Assembly (NCBI GenBank): GCA_015243575.1
Contig: CP042469.1
Coordinates: forward strand, 1,888,929-1,952,928
Reading direction: 5' to 3'
DNA from: Clostridiales bacterium
GTDB lineage: Bacteria > Bacillota > Clostridia > Peptostreptococcales > Anaerovoracaceae
DNA length: 64,000 nucleotides
Every line of letters starts with the position of its first letter. Position 1 is the stretch's first letter. Made by a program: the position numbers and the translations under genes. The notes under the pieces are model-generated. The model did no database searches, was not told the origin of the DNA, and was given only the letters and a program-made list of their open reading frames with translations. Shown here in pieces: positions 17,660 to 26,621 of this stretch.

Positions 17660-18301
17660 TTATAGATGTTCCTGCTGAAACCGGAAACTGACCATTCTTA
17701 TTGTATTCCTTCTGTGAACCTCAAATAGCTCACTTCCTTTGACAATCTGACGTTCGCCGCAGTTTGACATAATAACCTCAAGATTTTCCAGACCGTCTTC
17801 ATCCTCTGCATATCCGGTTATTGTTACCCAATGCCAATTATCTTCTTTCAAGGAGTGAGCTCGATGAAACAGGATCAAGAGCGCTATGGGGTGTCCTTCA
17901 TCAATACATTCCTTCATGTAAGCTACAGCGTCTTCAGTCTTATTGAACTTCAGACAGTAAACCGGCTCCAGATAGATTCCATGCTCTGCACAGAATTTAA
18001 CGAATTGATTTCCAAACTTGCGTACATAGGGGTATCCCATCACGCCCGGCGTCATATACCGATACATTTTCTCCATGGCACTGAGATACTCCCCTTGGCT
18101 GAAGCTCTCTCGGTTGCCATCATATACAGAATTCATAGCCGAAAAATTCGATGCATAATATGCTGCCAGGTTTGCTCCACTTGTGCAGCCGCAACCCGCC
18201 CTTTGTTTCATAATTTCCGTAAACCACTCTTGGTTTCCGCCATATCCAACCATTGATTCTTCATGAAAAACAACGGGAAATTTTAATTCTTTTATTTTCA
18301 T
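17660..18301 (-). CDS. Papain-like (C39-related) cysteine-peptidase-fold protein
   Basis: A 213-residue protein with the layout of papain-like cysteine peptidases: a candidate nucleophile in AGCGCTSGANLAAYY (Cys37 or Cys39), then a His in NWHWVTITGY, then an Asn in MSNCGERQ. No signal peptide or membrane segment is visible, so it probably acts in the cytoplasm. The family and substrate are unassigned. I chose the ATG at 18301, just after GAAGAG; an ATG 12 codons upstream is possible. It is divergent from the DUF3892-like gene. Confidence 0.6.
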   Translation of the reverse strand: MKIKELKFPVVFHEESMVGYGGNQEWFTEIMKQRAGCGCTSGANLAAYYASNFSAMNSVYDGNRESFSQGEYLSAMEKMYRYMTPGVMGYPYVRKFGNQFVKFCAEHGIYLEPVYCLKFNKTEDAVAYMKECIDEGHPIALLILFHRAHSLKEDNWHWVTITGYAEDEDGLENLEVIMSNCGERQIVKGSELFEVHRRNTIRMVSFRFQQEHL

Positions 18302-18454
18302 AACAAGCTCTTCTCTTCCAAATTTTTTATCGCCCATCTTTTCACTAATTATAACATAGAACGACAATTTTCCGCAAATTTTCATCGGTCCATTTTATGT
18401 ATATTTTCCTGATCACCGAGCAAAACTAGAGGTCATCAGAAGGAGGTTCATGAT

Positions 18455-18700
18455 ATGGCAGAGAGATTCACAGTAAACGCAAAAATTTCCAAAATCAAGA
18501 AGGATCACGAGGGGAATATTTCCGATGTCATGCTTGAAAATGGAACAATTCTCCCCATCAATCACGCAATCCTACAGGCAAAAGAAGGTCTGATAGACGG
18601 TGTCATAGCCATACGTGGCAAGGATGGCGGCGAGTTTCTTCGCACAGATCCAAACTCCTATCCCGTCGACAATCTTCTGGATCTGCCTACGTTTCGCTGA
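18455..18700 (+). CDS. DUF3892-like small protein
   Basis: An 81-residue protein of the pattern seen in DUF3892: a start with ISKIKKDHEGNISDVMLENG, then AKEGLIDGV and a C-terminal KDGGEFLRTDPN. No function is known for the family. A perfect AAGGAGG ribosome site precedes the ATG. This is the only plus-strand gene before 61.9 kb, and it has its own terminator. Confidence 0.85.
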   Translation: MAERFTVNAKISKIKKDHEGNISDVMLENGTILPINHAILQAKEGLIDGVIAIRGKDGGEFLRTDPNSYPVDNLLDLPTFR

Positions 18701-18715
18701 TATCTATCTAAAACG

Positions 18716-18748
18716 AAAGCGGCTGCAAGTAAATGAAGCCGCTTTTTT
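18716..18748 (+). terminator. Terminator of the DUF3892-like gene
   Basis: The stem AAAGCGGCT/AGCCGCTTT with a 12-nt loop ends in TTTTTT on the plus strand. It may also serve the convergent flavoprotein gene at 18777. Confidence 0.8.
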
Positions 18749-18776
18749 GTATACAATTGAAAAAAATCTCAAAGTA

Positions 18777-19391
18777 CTATCGGATGAAGTTGGTCATAAC
18801 CCATGGTTCTTTCTCCGGCATCATCTGATTTGCTGTTTTTATTGATTTCAGCATCCAAGCCATATTATCTCCAAGCGTACGCATGATTTGCAGTCCTTCC
18901 AGATCTTTGCGGACATCGTCTGGAGTAAACCCATGCACCATATTCCAATACTGAGAAGAAACCAGCGGCATACGAGATATGGTAAAGTACTTATTCAGCC
19001 TGTCGAAAGCAGCGGTAGCACCGCCTCTTCTGCAACTGACAACTGCTGCTGCCGGTTTATTGGAGAACTTATGGGAGCTGGAGAAAAAGACACGGTCAAG
19101 CAGGGCGCAAAGAGCCCCGTTGGGTCCTGCATAATATACTGGTGATCCGATGATAATTCCGTTGGCTGCAATCATACGCCCAGTCAATTCATTGCAGATA
19201 TCATCGTCAAAGGTACATCGCCCAAGTTCTTCACAGCGTCCGCAAGCAATGCATCCGTGAACTGGTTTTCTACCGATATGGAAGATTTCCGTTTCAATTC
19301 CTTGCTTCTGCAGCGCGCCAGCCACCTCTGACAGCGCAGTAAAGGTACAGCCTTCTTTATTGGGGCTGCCGTTCACTAATAATACTTTCAT
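18777..19391 (-). CDS. Flavodoxin-fold iron-sulfur flavoprotein / NAD(P)H oxidoreductase
   Basis: A 204-residue FMN-binding protein. It begins MKVLLVNGSPNKEGCTFTAL, the phosphate-binding loop of NADPH-dependent FMN reductases, and contains the FMN contact SPVYYAGPNG. A Cys motif typical of iron-sulfur flavoproteins is present (CIACGRCEELGRC), so a 4Fe-4S cluster is likely. Electron partners are unknown. It has GGAGG just before the ATG, within the tandem-repeat region at 19405. Confidence 0.85.
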   Translation of the reverse strand: MKVLLVNGSPNKEGCTFTALSEVAGALQKQGIETEIFHIGRKPVHGCIACGRCEELGRCTFDDDICNELTGRMIAANGIIIGSPVYYAGPNGALCALLDRVFFSSSHKFSNKPAAAVVSCRRGGATAAFDRLNKYFTISRMPLVSSQYWNMVHGFTPDDVRKDLEGLQIMRTLGDNMAWMLKSIKTANQMMPEKEPWVMTNFIR

Positions 19392-19404
19392 TTTTTTTCC
19401 TCCT

Positions 19405-19442
19405 ATGGTTTGTTTCTTGCATCATGGTTTGTTTCTTGCACC
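19405..19442. repeat. 19-bp tandem direct repeat
   Basis: The unit ATGGTTTGTTTCTTGCAYC is present twice in tandem (19405-19423 and 19424-19442) and a third ATGG follows. It lies upstream of the flavoprotein gene and downstream of the membrane-protein gene. Slippage is a simple explanation; a regulator site is possible. Confidence 0.7.
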
Positions 19443-19471
19443 ATGGTGCTTCATAACTTCTTTATTTGATT

Positions 19472-20602
19472 CTATTGATTTCTAGCTTCTTCCGCAAGTG
19501 CCATTCCATAGTCAATCAATTCCTGGGGAGAAACCAGTCCTTTTTCCAATGCCACATAAAGATCCATTTGCTCCATTCCCTCAAACTGTATCACTGCAGT
19601 GTAGAAATAGTCCTTGTCCGGAAAATAATACAGGGATTTGCTGGTTTCGAAAATAGAATATGAGTCTTTTCGTTTTCCTTCCTTATCTACGTTGGTCGGG
19701 TCACCGGCCTTCGCCGTTTCTGGTTCCGGTATGAGCTTAAATTGTTTTTTCCCTTTTGTCTCCTGGATATCCTCCAGCATTTCTTTCATCGTGGGAAACT
19801 TCTGCTGATTCAAGATATACCAATTATTCTGATACCTAAAATATACCTCTTCATTCTCAAGCCACAGCGGAATTTCCTTTCTCTCAGTATAATCCCTATT
19901 ATAGAAATAGAAAGTGTAATCCGGTTGGGAATTCATTGCACTATCGTTAGATATTTTCTCAGCGGTATTGATGGCATCCTTTATTTCACTCTGATAATCA
20001 TATAACACCATCGGGTTTTGAGAACTGCCGGTGCCCGGATCGGCTTCCAATCTGAATTCACTGCTTTTTACAATGTGATTTGTCAAAAAGTCGAGTTGAT
20101 CCCAGGAGCCTCCATTGATCAATGCACTTGGATAAAAGAATACATAGGGTGCAGTGAAAACCGCAAGTGCCAATGCCAGCAACTTTTTATTTCTCTGCTC
20201 GATATCCATCATCCCTTGAAATACCAGCTTTAAATTGCCGAAGTAGATCAGAATTCCAGTAACCGCCGTCGCAAAGGTTACAAAGAGAATCGCATACCAG
20301 TTGTCAAATGGGTTCCACGAAACAGCATTCAGGTACTCGTACCAAACACCGGATCCAGTCGTTGAAAGGAATAAGATTCCGGCACCGATGAAATCAGCTC
20401 CAAAACCGATCATCCAGATTTTTAGAATGCTTTTTTTATAGATACCCTTGAGGTTTGTGAGCTTTAAAACTCTGGCGCTAATCAATAAAACCAAACTGTC
20501 AATGATGAAATTGACTGGAAGGATAATGATCCACGCAATGGGAAAAACAATTAAAAACCAGATAGGGAACATGACATTATATAGTTTGATATCCTTTTGC
20601 AT
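19472..20602 (-). CDS. Membrane protein of unknown function
   Basis: A 376-residue protein I do not recognise. Four to five hydrophobic segments fill the first ~160 residues, beginning in MFPIWFLIVFPIAWIIILPV. The rest is a hydrophilic domain with Tyr-rich strands (YFYNRDYTERKEIPLWLE) and an acidic C-terminal helix (PQELIDYGMALAEEA). The ATG at 20602 has an AAGGAG six nt upstream; an upstream extension in the frame lacks a ribosome site. It starts ~37 nt after the QueG-like gene and probably shares its transcript. Confidence 0.7.
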   Translation of the reverse strand: MQKDIKLYNVMFPIWFLIVFPIAWIIILPVNFIIDSLVLLISARVLKLTNLKGIYKKSILKIWMIGFGADFIGAGILFLSTTGSGVWYEYLNAVSWNPFDNWYAILFVTFATAVTGILIYFGNLKLVFQGMMDIEQRNKKLLALALAVFTAPYVFFYPSALINGGSWDQLDFLTNHIVKSSEFRLEADPGTGSSQNPMVLYDYQSEIKDAINTAEKISNDSAMNSQPDYTFYFYNRDYTERKEIPLWLENEEVYFRYQNNWYILNQQKFPTMKEMLEDIQETKGKKQFKLIPEPETAKAGDPTNVDKEGKRKDSYSIFETSKSLYYFPDKDYFYTAVIQFEGMEQMDLYVALEKGLVSPQELIDYGMALAEEARNQ

Positions 20603-20639
20603 ATTAATCTCCTTTTTATCCCTTATAACCCCTACCTTA

Positions 20640-21587
20640 TTAACGGAATGCCTTATGCTTGTAACGATAAGCCAATTGTACATTTCTTCGGAACAGCTTA
20701 TAGGGCAAATCAACACCGGTAAGAAGCGGCAATATCTTTTTTTTATATTCGTGCTCACTCATATCCAGAAGGGTGTCGAATCGAAAGAGCTCCATCAGTT
20801 CTTTTTGACGGTCTTTCGCCAGAGTATTTCCCGTTTGGAGAGGTGCGGCCATATGCTTTCTATTCCAAGGGCAAGCTTCCTGACAGATATCACATTCAAA
20901 GAAATAGTTATCCTTCATCTCATGGATAGCCTCTGGAAAATCCTCTTCTTCCAGTAGATTGGACAAACATTTCGACCGGTCAAGCCTTCCCCGTGAAACA
21001 GCATGAGTCGGACAGCTGTCTTCACAAAAGCTGCAGCTCCCGCAGCAAGCTTCCTGCATCGGGTAAGTCTCAGACAGGTCCGCATTGGTGATGATTCCAC
21101 CAAGGGCCTGAAAACTCCCGTACTTCTTGTTGATCAAAAGGGTGTTTTTCCCAAGCCATCCTAAACCAGCCTTAATCGCTGCAGGTTTTAAAGGAACACA
21201 ATCCTTCTCCAAAACTCCATCGTAGATGATTGCTTTAAAGCCATTGGAGATCAGATAATCCCGAAGGGGATTTAGCGGCTCTACCACATTGAAATAAAAC
21301 CCTGACAAAGTAAGCCTGCTCATATTGCCATGAAGCTCCAGGTCCAGATCCGGCAGTCGAAAGCCACCAATATAAACGCTTGTGACAATGAGACATTTGG
21401 CTTCCGGCATCAGGTCTTTCGGCTGTCTTCCTTTATAAATTTCCTCCGGCTGCAGTGGTTTTGCATCAATGAAGCGTATTTCGTTTAATCCGTTACTCCT
21501 GGAAATATCCTCCAGAGCTTCTTTCATTTGTCCCAACGTTTCTTTACTGTCTTTACTGCCATCTAAATTCTTTCTGGATTCCTCCAC
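20640..21587 (-). CDS. QueG-like 4Fe-4S double-cluster protein
   Basis: A ~315-residue soluble protein resembling epoxyqueuosine reductase. It has the family segment KAGLGWLGKNTLLINKKYGS followed by two 4Fe-4S motifs (CCGSCSFCEDSCP and CDICQEACPW). It is shorter than typical QueG, and its N-terminal cobalamin-binding half is compressed, so it may be a QueG relative rather than the tRNA enzyme. The start is taken as GTG 21587 with AAGGGG 8 nt upstream; GTG at 21596 is an alternative. It follows a second 4Fe-4S relative by 27 nt. Confidence 0.75.
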   Translation of the reverse strand: MEESRKNLDGSKDSKETLGQMKEALEDISRSNGLNEIRFIDAKPLQPEEIYKGRQPKDLMPEAKCLIVTSVYIGGFRLPDLDLELHGNMSRLTLSGFYFNVVEPLNPLRDYLISNGFKAIIYDGVLEKDCVPLKPAAIKAGLGWLGKNTLLINKKYGSFQALGGIITNADLSETYPMQEACCGSCSFCEDSCPTHAVSRGRLDRSKCLSNLLEEEDFPEAIHEMKDNYFFECDICQEACPWNRKHMAAPLQTGNTLAKDRQKELMELFRFDTLLDMSEHEYKKKILPLLTGVDLPYKLFRRNVQLAYRYKHKAFR

Positions 21588-21614
21588 AATTCTCACCCCT
21601 TATCAGAAAGTGTA

Positions 21615-22460
21615 CTACGGCCTGCCATGCTGACACGGCACCCCAGCCTGACATAGCCCGCAGCCCAGAATATAGTCTCCCCGTTCAATATCCTGCGGCC
21701 AGAGGTTTTCACCGAAGAATTCCTCATAAGCATCGCACAGATCCTTGTCATGGCCTTCTTGTGCGATTGCATTTGTTGGACAGCGACGCATACAAGCCCC
21801 ACAGCTGCCATCCTTATAAAATAAGCACCATTCATAAGGACTCAGATATGCTCTTTCGGTAGGGTTCAAATTACCTTCAACGATTAAACTCGTGAAGCGA
21901 ACTGCCTTGCCTTTCTCGGTAATCAAACCTTCCGACAAGCCAAAGGTACCAAGCCCGCTAATGTAAGCAATGTGGCGGTGTGACCATTTGGAAGCAATTC
22001 CAAGATGGCTGGTTCTAACAGTTGAAAATTCAGGGAGCAGATCGATGGATACGCTTCGAATTCCCAAATCCTCCAGCCGCTTTGTAAGCTTACCGTTAAA
22101 CTCCTTCATTAACGGTTCCCATTCGCCCCTTGAAACAATCCATTCTCTAGCAGGCACCGTGGTTTCCCTTGCCTGTGCTGCTTTTGTTTCCATGGTCTGA
22201 GGAAATGCCATAGAAACTACGCTCAAGCTGCTCTGTAGTATCGATTCGGGGTATTTCAGTTGAAATGCTTCCTTTGGGCTCCAGTGGAACGATCCAATGT
22301 GCTGCTTCAAAAATTCGAAATAGGGATCATCCCCTCTGGCAAAGCCTATCAAAGGGCGATCCCACATAGGTTTTCCGGGTCTTTTTAAGGTTGAAAAATT
22401 ATTCTTCTCAAGTCGATCATATACTTCTTGGATCGTATCTTCCATCATAAGATTGTCCAT
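21615..22460 (-). CDS. 4Fe-4S protein, COG1600/QueG-related
   Basis: A 281-residue protein with the N-terminal pattern GFARGDDPYFEFLKQHIG and HIAYISGLGTFGLSEGLITE, then a ferredoxin motif CGACMRRCP and a Cys cluster GCGLCQAGVPCQ at the C-terminus. Such proteins are annotated as epoxyqueuosine-reductase-like or reductive-dehalogenase-like 4Fe-4S proteins; the function is unproven. The ATG at 22460 has AAAGGAG six nt upstream. Confidence 0.72.
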   Translation of the reverse strand: MDNLMMEDTIQEVYDRLEKNNFSTLKRPGKPMWDRPLIGFARGDDPYFEFLKQHIGSFHWSPKEAFQLKYPESILQSSLSVVSMAFPQTMETKAAQARETTVPAREWIVSRGEWEPLMKEFNGKLTKRLEDLGIRSVSIDLLPEFSTVRTSHLGIASKWSHRHIAYISGLGTFGLSEGLITEKGKAVRFTSLIVEGNLNPTERAYLSPYEWCLFYKDGSCGACMRRCPTNAIAQEGHDKDLCDAYEEFFGENLWPQDIERGDYILGCGLCQAGVPCQHGRP

Positions 22461-22606
22461 AAGTAGCTCCTTTCGCCTTCGCTCTCTCATCATTATAAAA
22501 TATTCCTGCGCAAATGAAAAGAGGCTCCGATTCTTTCTGAATAAGAAGCCCTTCTCTGCATATAAACTTTCAACTTTCACATACACCCGGAATGCCGTAC
22601 TTGACG

Positions 22607-23329
22607 CTACCATATGTATTTTCTGATTGTAATAAGCTTATCCTCAAGATTTTCTTTCTGCTTAATCATATTACCAGCATACTGCTCCATTACCTCTTGC
22701 TCTTGAATATCGAACCATTCCGAGTCGTCATAGTCGTCATCATTGTCCGCAACTGCAGTCTTTACGGTTGGCTCCTCTGGCAAAGGCTCTACCTTAGCAT
22801 GCTTCGAGCTCCAGACTTCTTCCCGACTCATGTCTTTTTCATCTCGCGAATCATCCCATTCATCCCGTTTCCGGTTATTCCATCCATCTTCAGAATCATT
22901 CCAATCATCCTCTTCTTGATCGTCCCAGCCAGTCTTTTCTCGGCCGTTCCAGTCATCCTCTTCCTGATCGTCGTCCCAAAACCCAGTCCCTTTTGTGTCA
23001 ACAGATCGAATGGGATATTCAATGGGGAATTCAATGGGGAATTCAATAAAAGCATTGGCGAGGTTATCGGTTTGATGATCAGAGATGGATTCTTTTAGCC
23101 TGATCTCGAAGATATATTTTGCATCGGGATCAAGATGATTAAGCGTAAAGTTCCCATCCTGATCTGTTTGCACGCGGATAACCTCATCTAATTTGTTCTT
23201 TTGTAGTTGATCTTCCGATCCATCCTCTGCATGAGATACTCCAGCTTCTGTTACAGGCACCACTTTACGAATACTGATTTCAGCAGATTTCACCGCCTCA
23301 CCTTTATGATTGATTATTGTACCCTGCAT
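22607..23329 (-). CDS. Trp/Asp-rich acidic protein with a carboxypeptidase-regulatory-like N-terminus
   Basis: A 240-residue protein with two parts. Residues 1-95 look like a CarboxypepD-regulatory (beta-sandwich) domain: MQGTIINHKGEAVKSAEISI and then DQDGNFTLNHLDPDAKYIFEI. Residues ~115-170 are low complexity with a repeated W-D-D-x-E motif (GWDDQEEDDWN). No signal peptide is visible. A 14-bp direct repeat (ATTCAATGGGGAA) around 23020-23045 encodes the short tandem FPIEFPIEYPI. I know no function. A good GAGGAGG site precedes the ATG. Confidence 0.65.
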   Translation of the reverse strand: MQGTIINHKGEAVKSAEISIRKVVPVTEAGVSHAEDGSEDQLQKNKLDEVIRVQTDQDGNFTLNHLDPDAKYIFEIRLKESISDHQTDNLANAFIEFPIEFPIEYPIRSVDTKGTGFWDDDQEEDDWNGREKTGWDDQEEDDWNDSEDGWNNRKRDEWDDSRDEKDMSREEVWSSKHAKVEPLPEEPTVKTAVADNDDDYDDSEWFDIQEQEVMEQYAGNMIKQKENLEDKLITIRKYIW

Positions 23330-23423
23330 GCCATCCCTCCTCTATTTCCCTGTCAAGAATTGATTCAACTATATTTATATGCGTGTTGTTCGGGAAACGT
23401 GAGTATGGAATGTTAATGCCGCC

Positions 23424-24503
23424 TTATTTTTTTGCGCGAACAAAAAGAATCAGAAGGTTCATGAATAAAAAGGAAATGAGGATCATCATTAGTACCGCAA
23501 TATGCTGAAGCTGCTGCGCATAGCAACCAAGTGGGGAAGTATCGAAGATTCTGCCGAGTACTTCTGTCTCTTTCCATTTTGTAACGGTCTGAATCATTCC
23601 AAGAAATTGAAACAGGATCAGCAAAGCAGCAGAAGCCATTAGAAAAGACTTTCCTGCAAGCTTGCTCAGAAACCGTCTTTGCATCCGCATCAGCTCCCTC
23701 AAATACTGATGCGCAAAAAGTGCTTTTAACTCTTCCAAATCAGACATCCATTCCCTACTGATCCGTTTCAGCAGGAGCACACAAATTCCGGTACAACTGA
23801 TTCTCAATGCCGTTATCATAAGTTCCCCCAGCAATCCCATGATTTTATGAAATGAGAAGAACGTGTAGCTTCCCTCCGATTCTGTCAATGATTTATATAA
23901 ATATTTCGCCTGGATTTCATCTCCTGCTTGTTCCGCTTTCATTAAAAAAGAGGCCGGATCTTTTTCATCTGCAGCTGATACAGGAATATAGATCCTGGCT
24001 ACAGGTTCCGTACTTTTGATTCCCCCTGAATCCTCAATTACCCCGATAACCGTAAAATGCTCCCTTTTCAGTGTGAGTTCATTGCCGCAGATATCTGTAC
24101 TCCCAAACAAATTCACTGCGGCAGTTCGATTTAAGACAGCGAGACGCCGTTTTTCTTTCTGATCCTTTTCCGTGAAGAAAGAACCGCTGACCATCTGATA
24201 ACCAGTAAGGAAAGGGTAGGAAGCATTTGTTGCATTCAAAATCACAGACGAACTGTTGTTCAATGTCTTGACGGAAACTTCTGACTCGATTTCATAAGAG
24301 ATGAGAAGTGGATCTCCATTTCGTTTTTCAAGTTGATCCCCACTCAACCTTGCAGTATTCGCAGCAACTGGTGCAACCAGAATCAAGTGGTCCCAGTTCT
24401 CTTTTCTTACGAAGCCTGGCAGAATAAGCAATACAATGAGCATGCCTAAAGCAGACAGCCATAAAAGCCGTATGCCGTCAATCTTTAAAGAAATCGCCTT
24501 CAT
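23424..24503 (-). CDS. MacB periplasmic-core-like membrane protein
   Basis: A 359-residue protein with one N-terminal membrane helix, a large extracellular domain of the MacB-PCD kind (MVSGSFFTEKDQKEKRRLAV, LNRTAAVNLFG, FTVIGVIEDSG), and three C-terminal helices. This is the permease layout of MacB-type (FtsX-like) efflux systems, but the ATPase domain is absent and no ATPase gene lies nearby. It overlaps the HlyD-like gene by 26 nt. Partners are inferred from position. Confidence 0.72.
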   Translation of the reverse strand: MKAISLKIDGIRLLWLSALGMLIVLLILPGFVRKENWDHLILVAPVAANTARLSGDQLEKRNGDPLLISYEIESEVSVKTLNNSSSVILNATNASYPFLTGYQMVSGSFFTEKDQKEKRRLAVLNRTAAVNLFGSTDICGNELTLKREHFTVIGVIEDSGGIKSTEPVARIYIPVSAADEKDPASFLMKAEQAGDEIQAKYLYKSLTESEGSYTFFSFHKIMGLLGELMITALRISCTGICVLLLKRISREWMSDLEELKALFAHQYLRELMRMQRRFLSKLAGKSFLMASAALLILFQFLGMIQTVTKWKETEVLGRIFDTSPLGCYAQQLQHIAVLMMILISFLFMNLLILFVRAKK

Positions 24504-25683
24504 TTTCCAGAACCACCGTATCCCCTTCCTTTAGCTCCTTGTCACATTGAACAACAATGGGTTCAAAAAAGGTGATCCCTTCTGTGACTACAGTATCATC
24601 AGTATCATTATCACCGATGTAAACCCTTAGCTTTGAAACATAAAATTCCTTGCCTAGCAACCCCTTGCGCTGTTTGATCTGATAAAGAAAGTATCCGCTG
24701 CTATCCCGGTTAAGGGCTCCGTTTGGAACTAAAATCCGGGCTTCTGGACTCTCTTTTTCAAATACCACATCAAAGGAGTCGCCATCCTTGATTGCCTCAC
24801 TTCCAAGATGTGCTCCCTTATTAAGAGCCTCTTCAAGAACAAGTCCGGTATCAACCTCTGAGCTGTCATCAACTCCTGATTTCTGCTGCATCTCAGGAAT
24901 TTGTATACGAACTTTCTTCTTATCTGCTTCTGAGGAAACATCAAGCACAGTTCCCATAAACTCCAGAGAAGCGTTCCCAACTTTGCAGCTGTCTCCCTTT
25001 TCAATAAAATCATTCTCAAGAGGGATGGCGCACTCGATACCAAATGTCAAAGGGGTACCATAATTTCCCACCTTTTCTCCTTGATTCACTCGCTGTCCTT
25101 TCTGAACGAGCAGATCGGTCACAACACAATCTTCCGGTGCAAGTACCGTCAACGCAGCTTCATTCTTCACATCTGTCAGATCCCTCAGAAGCTTTTCTCG
25201 CTTTGAATAGAGGTCTTTTCTGCTCCTATCCTCCTTCTCATATTCGCTTTTTGAGATTGCTCCTGCTTCGTATAGCGTTTTTAGCTTTTCACAAGCTTCT
25301 TCAGCCTCTGCAAGCTCAGAATCCACCTGCTGGATTTCATATTCTTTTTCGCGTGCAGCTGTTACTTCCGTATCGGAAAAAGACAGCCGCAGAAGGGGTT
25401 GGTCTTTGACAACAGATTGTCCTTTCTCAACCAGAATTTGTTCAACGAAACCAGCTGAACCTGCATACAGTTCCCCTTTTGTACTCCACCCAGCAATTCC
25501 TTTTACGTTTTCGACCTTATGGAGTCTCCCTTTAACCGGAGAATCGGCGCTGACTGTAGGAAGGCTGTACTGATAAATTGTCTTTGACAAGAAAGTAAAA
25601 ACAAGGAGCAGTGCGATCAGAAATGCACCAACGTTTTTTATATTCATTCTCTGTTTCAATGCGGATTTGTATCCTTTCTTCAT
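24478..25683 (-). CDS. HlyD-family efflux adaptor (membrane fusion protein)
   Basis: A 401-residue envelope protein with an N-terminal membrane helix (about residues 17-37), a biotinyl-lipoyl half-motif (GSAGFVEQILVEKGQSV), a coiled-coil hairpin around residues 125-175, a second lipoyl half (VVTDLLVQKGQRVNQGE) and a C-terminal beta-barrel. This is the adaptor layout of MacA-like efflux systems. It precedes the MacB-core-like gene. The start lies 65 nt after a sugar-type permease gene, so one operon is likely. Confidence 0.85.
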   Translation of the reverse strand: MKKGYKSALKQRMNIKNVGAFLIALLLVFTFLSKTIYQYSLPTVSADSPVKGRLHKVENVKGIAGWSTKGELYAGSAGFVEQILVEKGQSVVKDQPLLRLSFSDTEVTAAREKEYEIQQVDSELAEAEEACEKLKTLYEAGAISKSEYEKEDRSRKDLYSKREKLLRDLTDVKNEAALTVLAPEDCVVTDLLVQKGQRVNQGEKVGNYGTPLTFGIECAIPLENDFIEKGDSCKVGNASLEFMGTVLDVSSEADKKKVRIQIPEMQQKSGVDDSSEVDTGLVLEEALNKGAHLGSEAIKDGDSFDVVFEKESPEARILVPNGALNRDSSGYFLYQIKQRKGLLGKEFYVSKLRVYIGDNDTDDTVVTEGITFFEPIVVQCDKELKEGDTVVLENEGDFFKD

Positions 25684-25748
25684 TCATGATCTTTGCGAGC
25701 GATCTGTTCCTTTTCTCTAAAATGTACCATATTGTAATATCATGCAAG

Positions 25749-26621
25749 CTATTTACTGGACGACAGCTCAATCCCCCGTTCTAAATCCTTCTGCCCCAAA
25801 GCGAGAAACCAAAGCGGCACAAGCATATAAACCGTTGATGCTGCAAAAATCAAACCGACATTTTCTGCTGGAAGATAGGACAGGAACACGGAAAGCGGCT
25901 GTCTGTAATATTCTTTGAGAAAGATAATCACCTGCTCTACCACGTTCCAGTACTCAATAAACACCAACATCACTAAAGCTGCCATGCCAGACTTCATCTG
26001 AGGAAGTACGATGGACCAAAATACCCTCAACGATCCCGCACCGTCAATTCCGGCCGCTTCCAGACAATCCTTTGGGAGCTTTTTCATGCTCTGTCGCAGA
26101 AGAAAGGTACCAAACGGAGAAAAGATGCCAGGCAGAATAATAGCCAGATAGCTTCCATTCAGTCTCATCTGTTCCGCCATGATATAGTTTGGCACAAGGA
26201 CAGCCTGCAATGGCATCAGCATGATGATAATATAGATCAGGAAGACCTTTTCCTTATGCCGCCATTTCCAGACAGTGAAGCCGTAGGCAGCTGCCACCGA
26301 AACCAGTAGATTGCCCAGAACAACGGGTACCGTTATCTTGATCGAGTTGAGAAGAAGCATCAGAAACACAGGTTGTATTACTAGAACATTCTGATACTGC
26401 TCCAGCGTAATTCTACTTGGAATCAAAGGAATCTGGATGTATTTCTCCCTGATACCGTTTATAATGTCAAACACAGACAGCTGTGTTGTATAATGAGCAA
26501 CGATATCATTCATCGGCATGAGAGAACCGACCACTGTGATCAGAAGCGGCATTGCAGACAGCACCCCCAGAACTGCTAAAACCGTCGTTAAAATCAGATC
26601 GGTGCACTTCTGTTTTTTCAT
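25749..26621 (-). CDS. Sugar-type ABC transporter permease (MalG-like)
   Basis: A 290-residue permease with six predicted helices and the EAA loop EAAGIDGAGSLRVFWSIVLPQ. It resembles the second permease of carbohydrate importers. It overlaps the first permease gene by the four bases ATGA. The cluster has no ATPase, so a shared MsmK-like ATPase elsewhere would be needed for import. Confidence 0.9.
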   Translation of the reverse strand: MKKQKCTDLILTTVLAVLGVLSAMPLLITVVGSLMPMNDIVAHYTTQLSVFDIINGIREKYIQIPLIPSRITLEQYQNVLVIQPVFLMLLLNSIKITVPVVLGNLLVSVAAAYGFTVWKWRHKEKVFLIYIIIMLMPLQAVLVPNYIMAEQMRLNGSYLAIILPGIFSPFGTFLLRQSMKKLPKDCLEAAGIDGAGSLRVFWSIVLPQMKSGMAALVMLVFIEYWNVVEQVIIFLKEYYRQPLSVFLSYLPAENVGLIFAASTVYMLVPLWFLALGQKDLERGIELSSSK

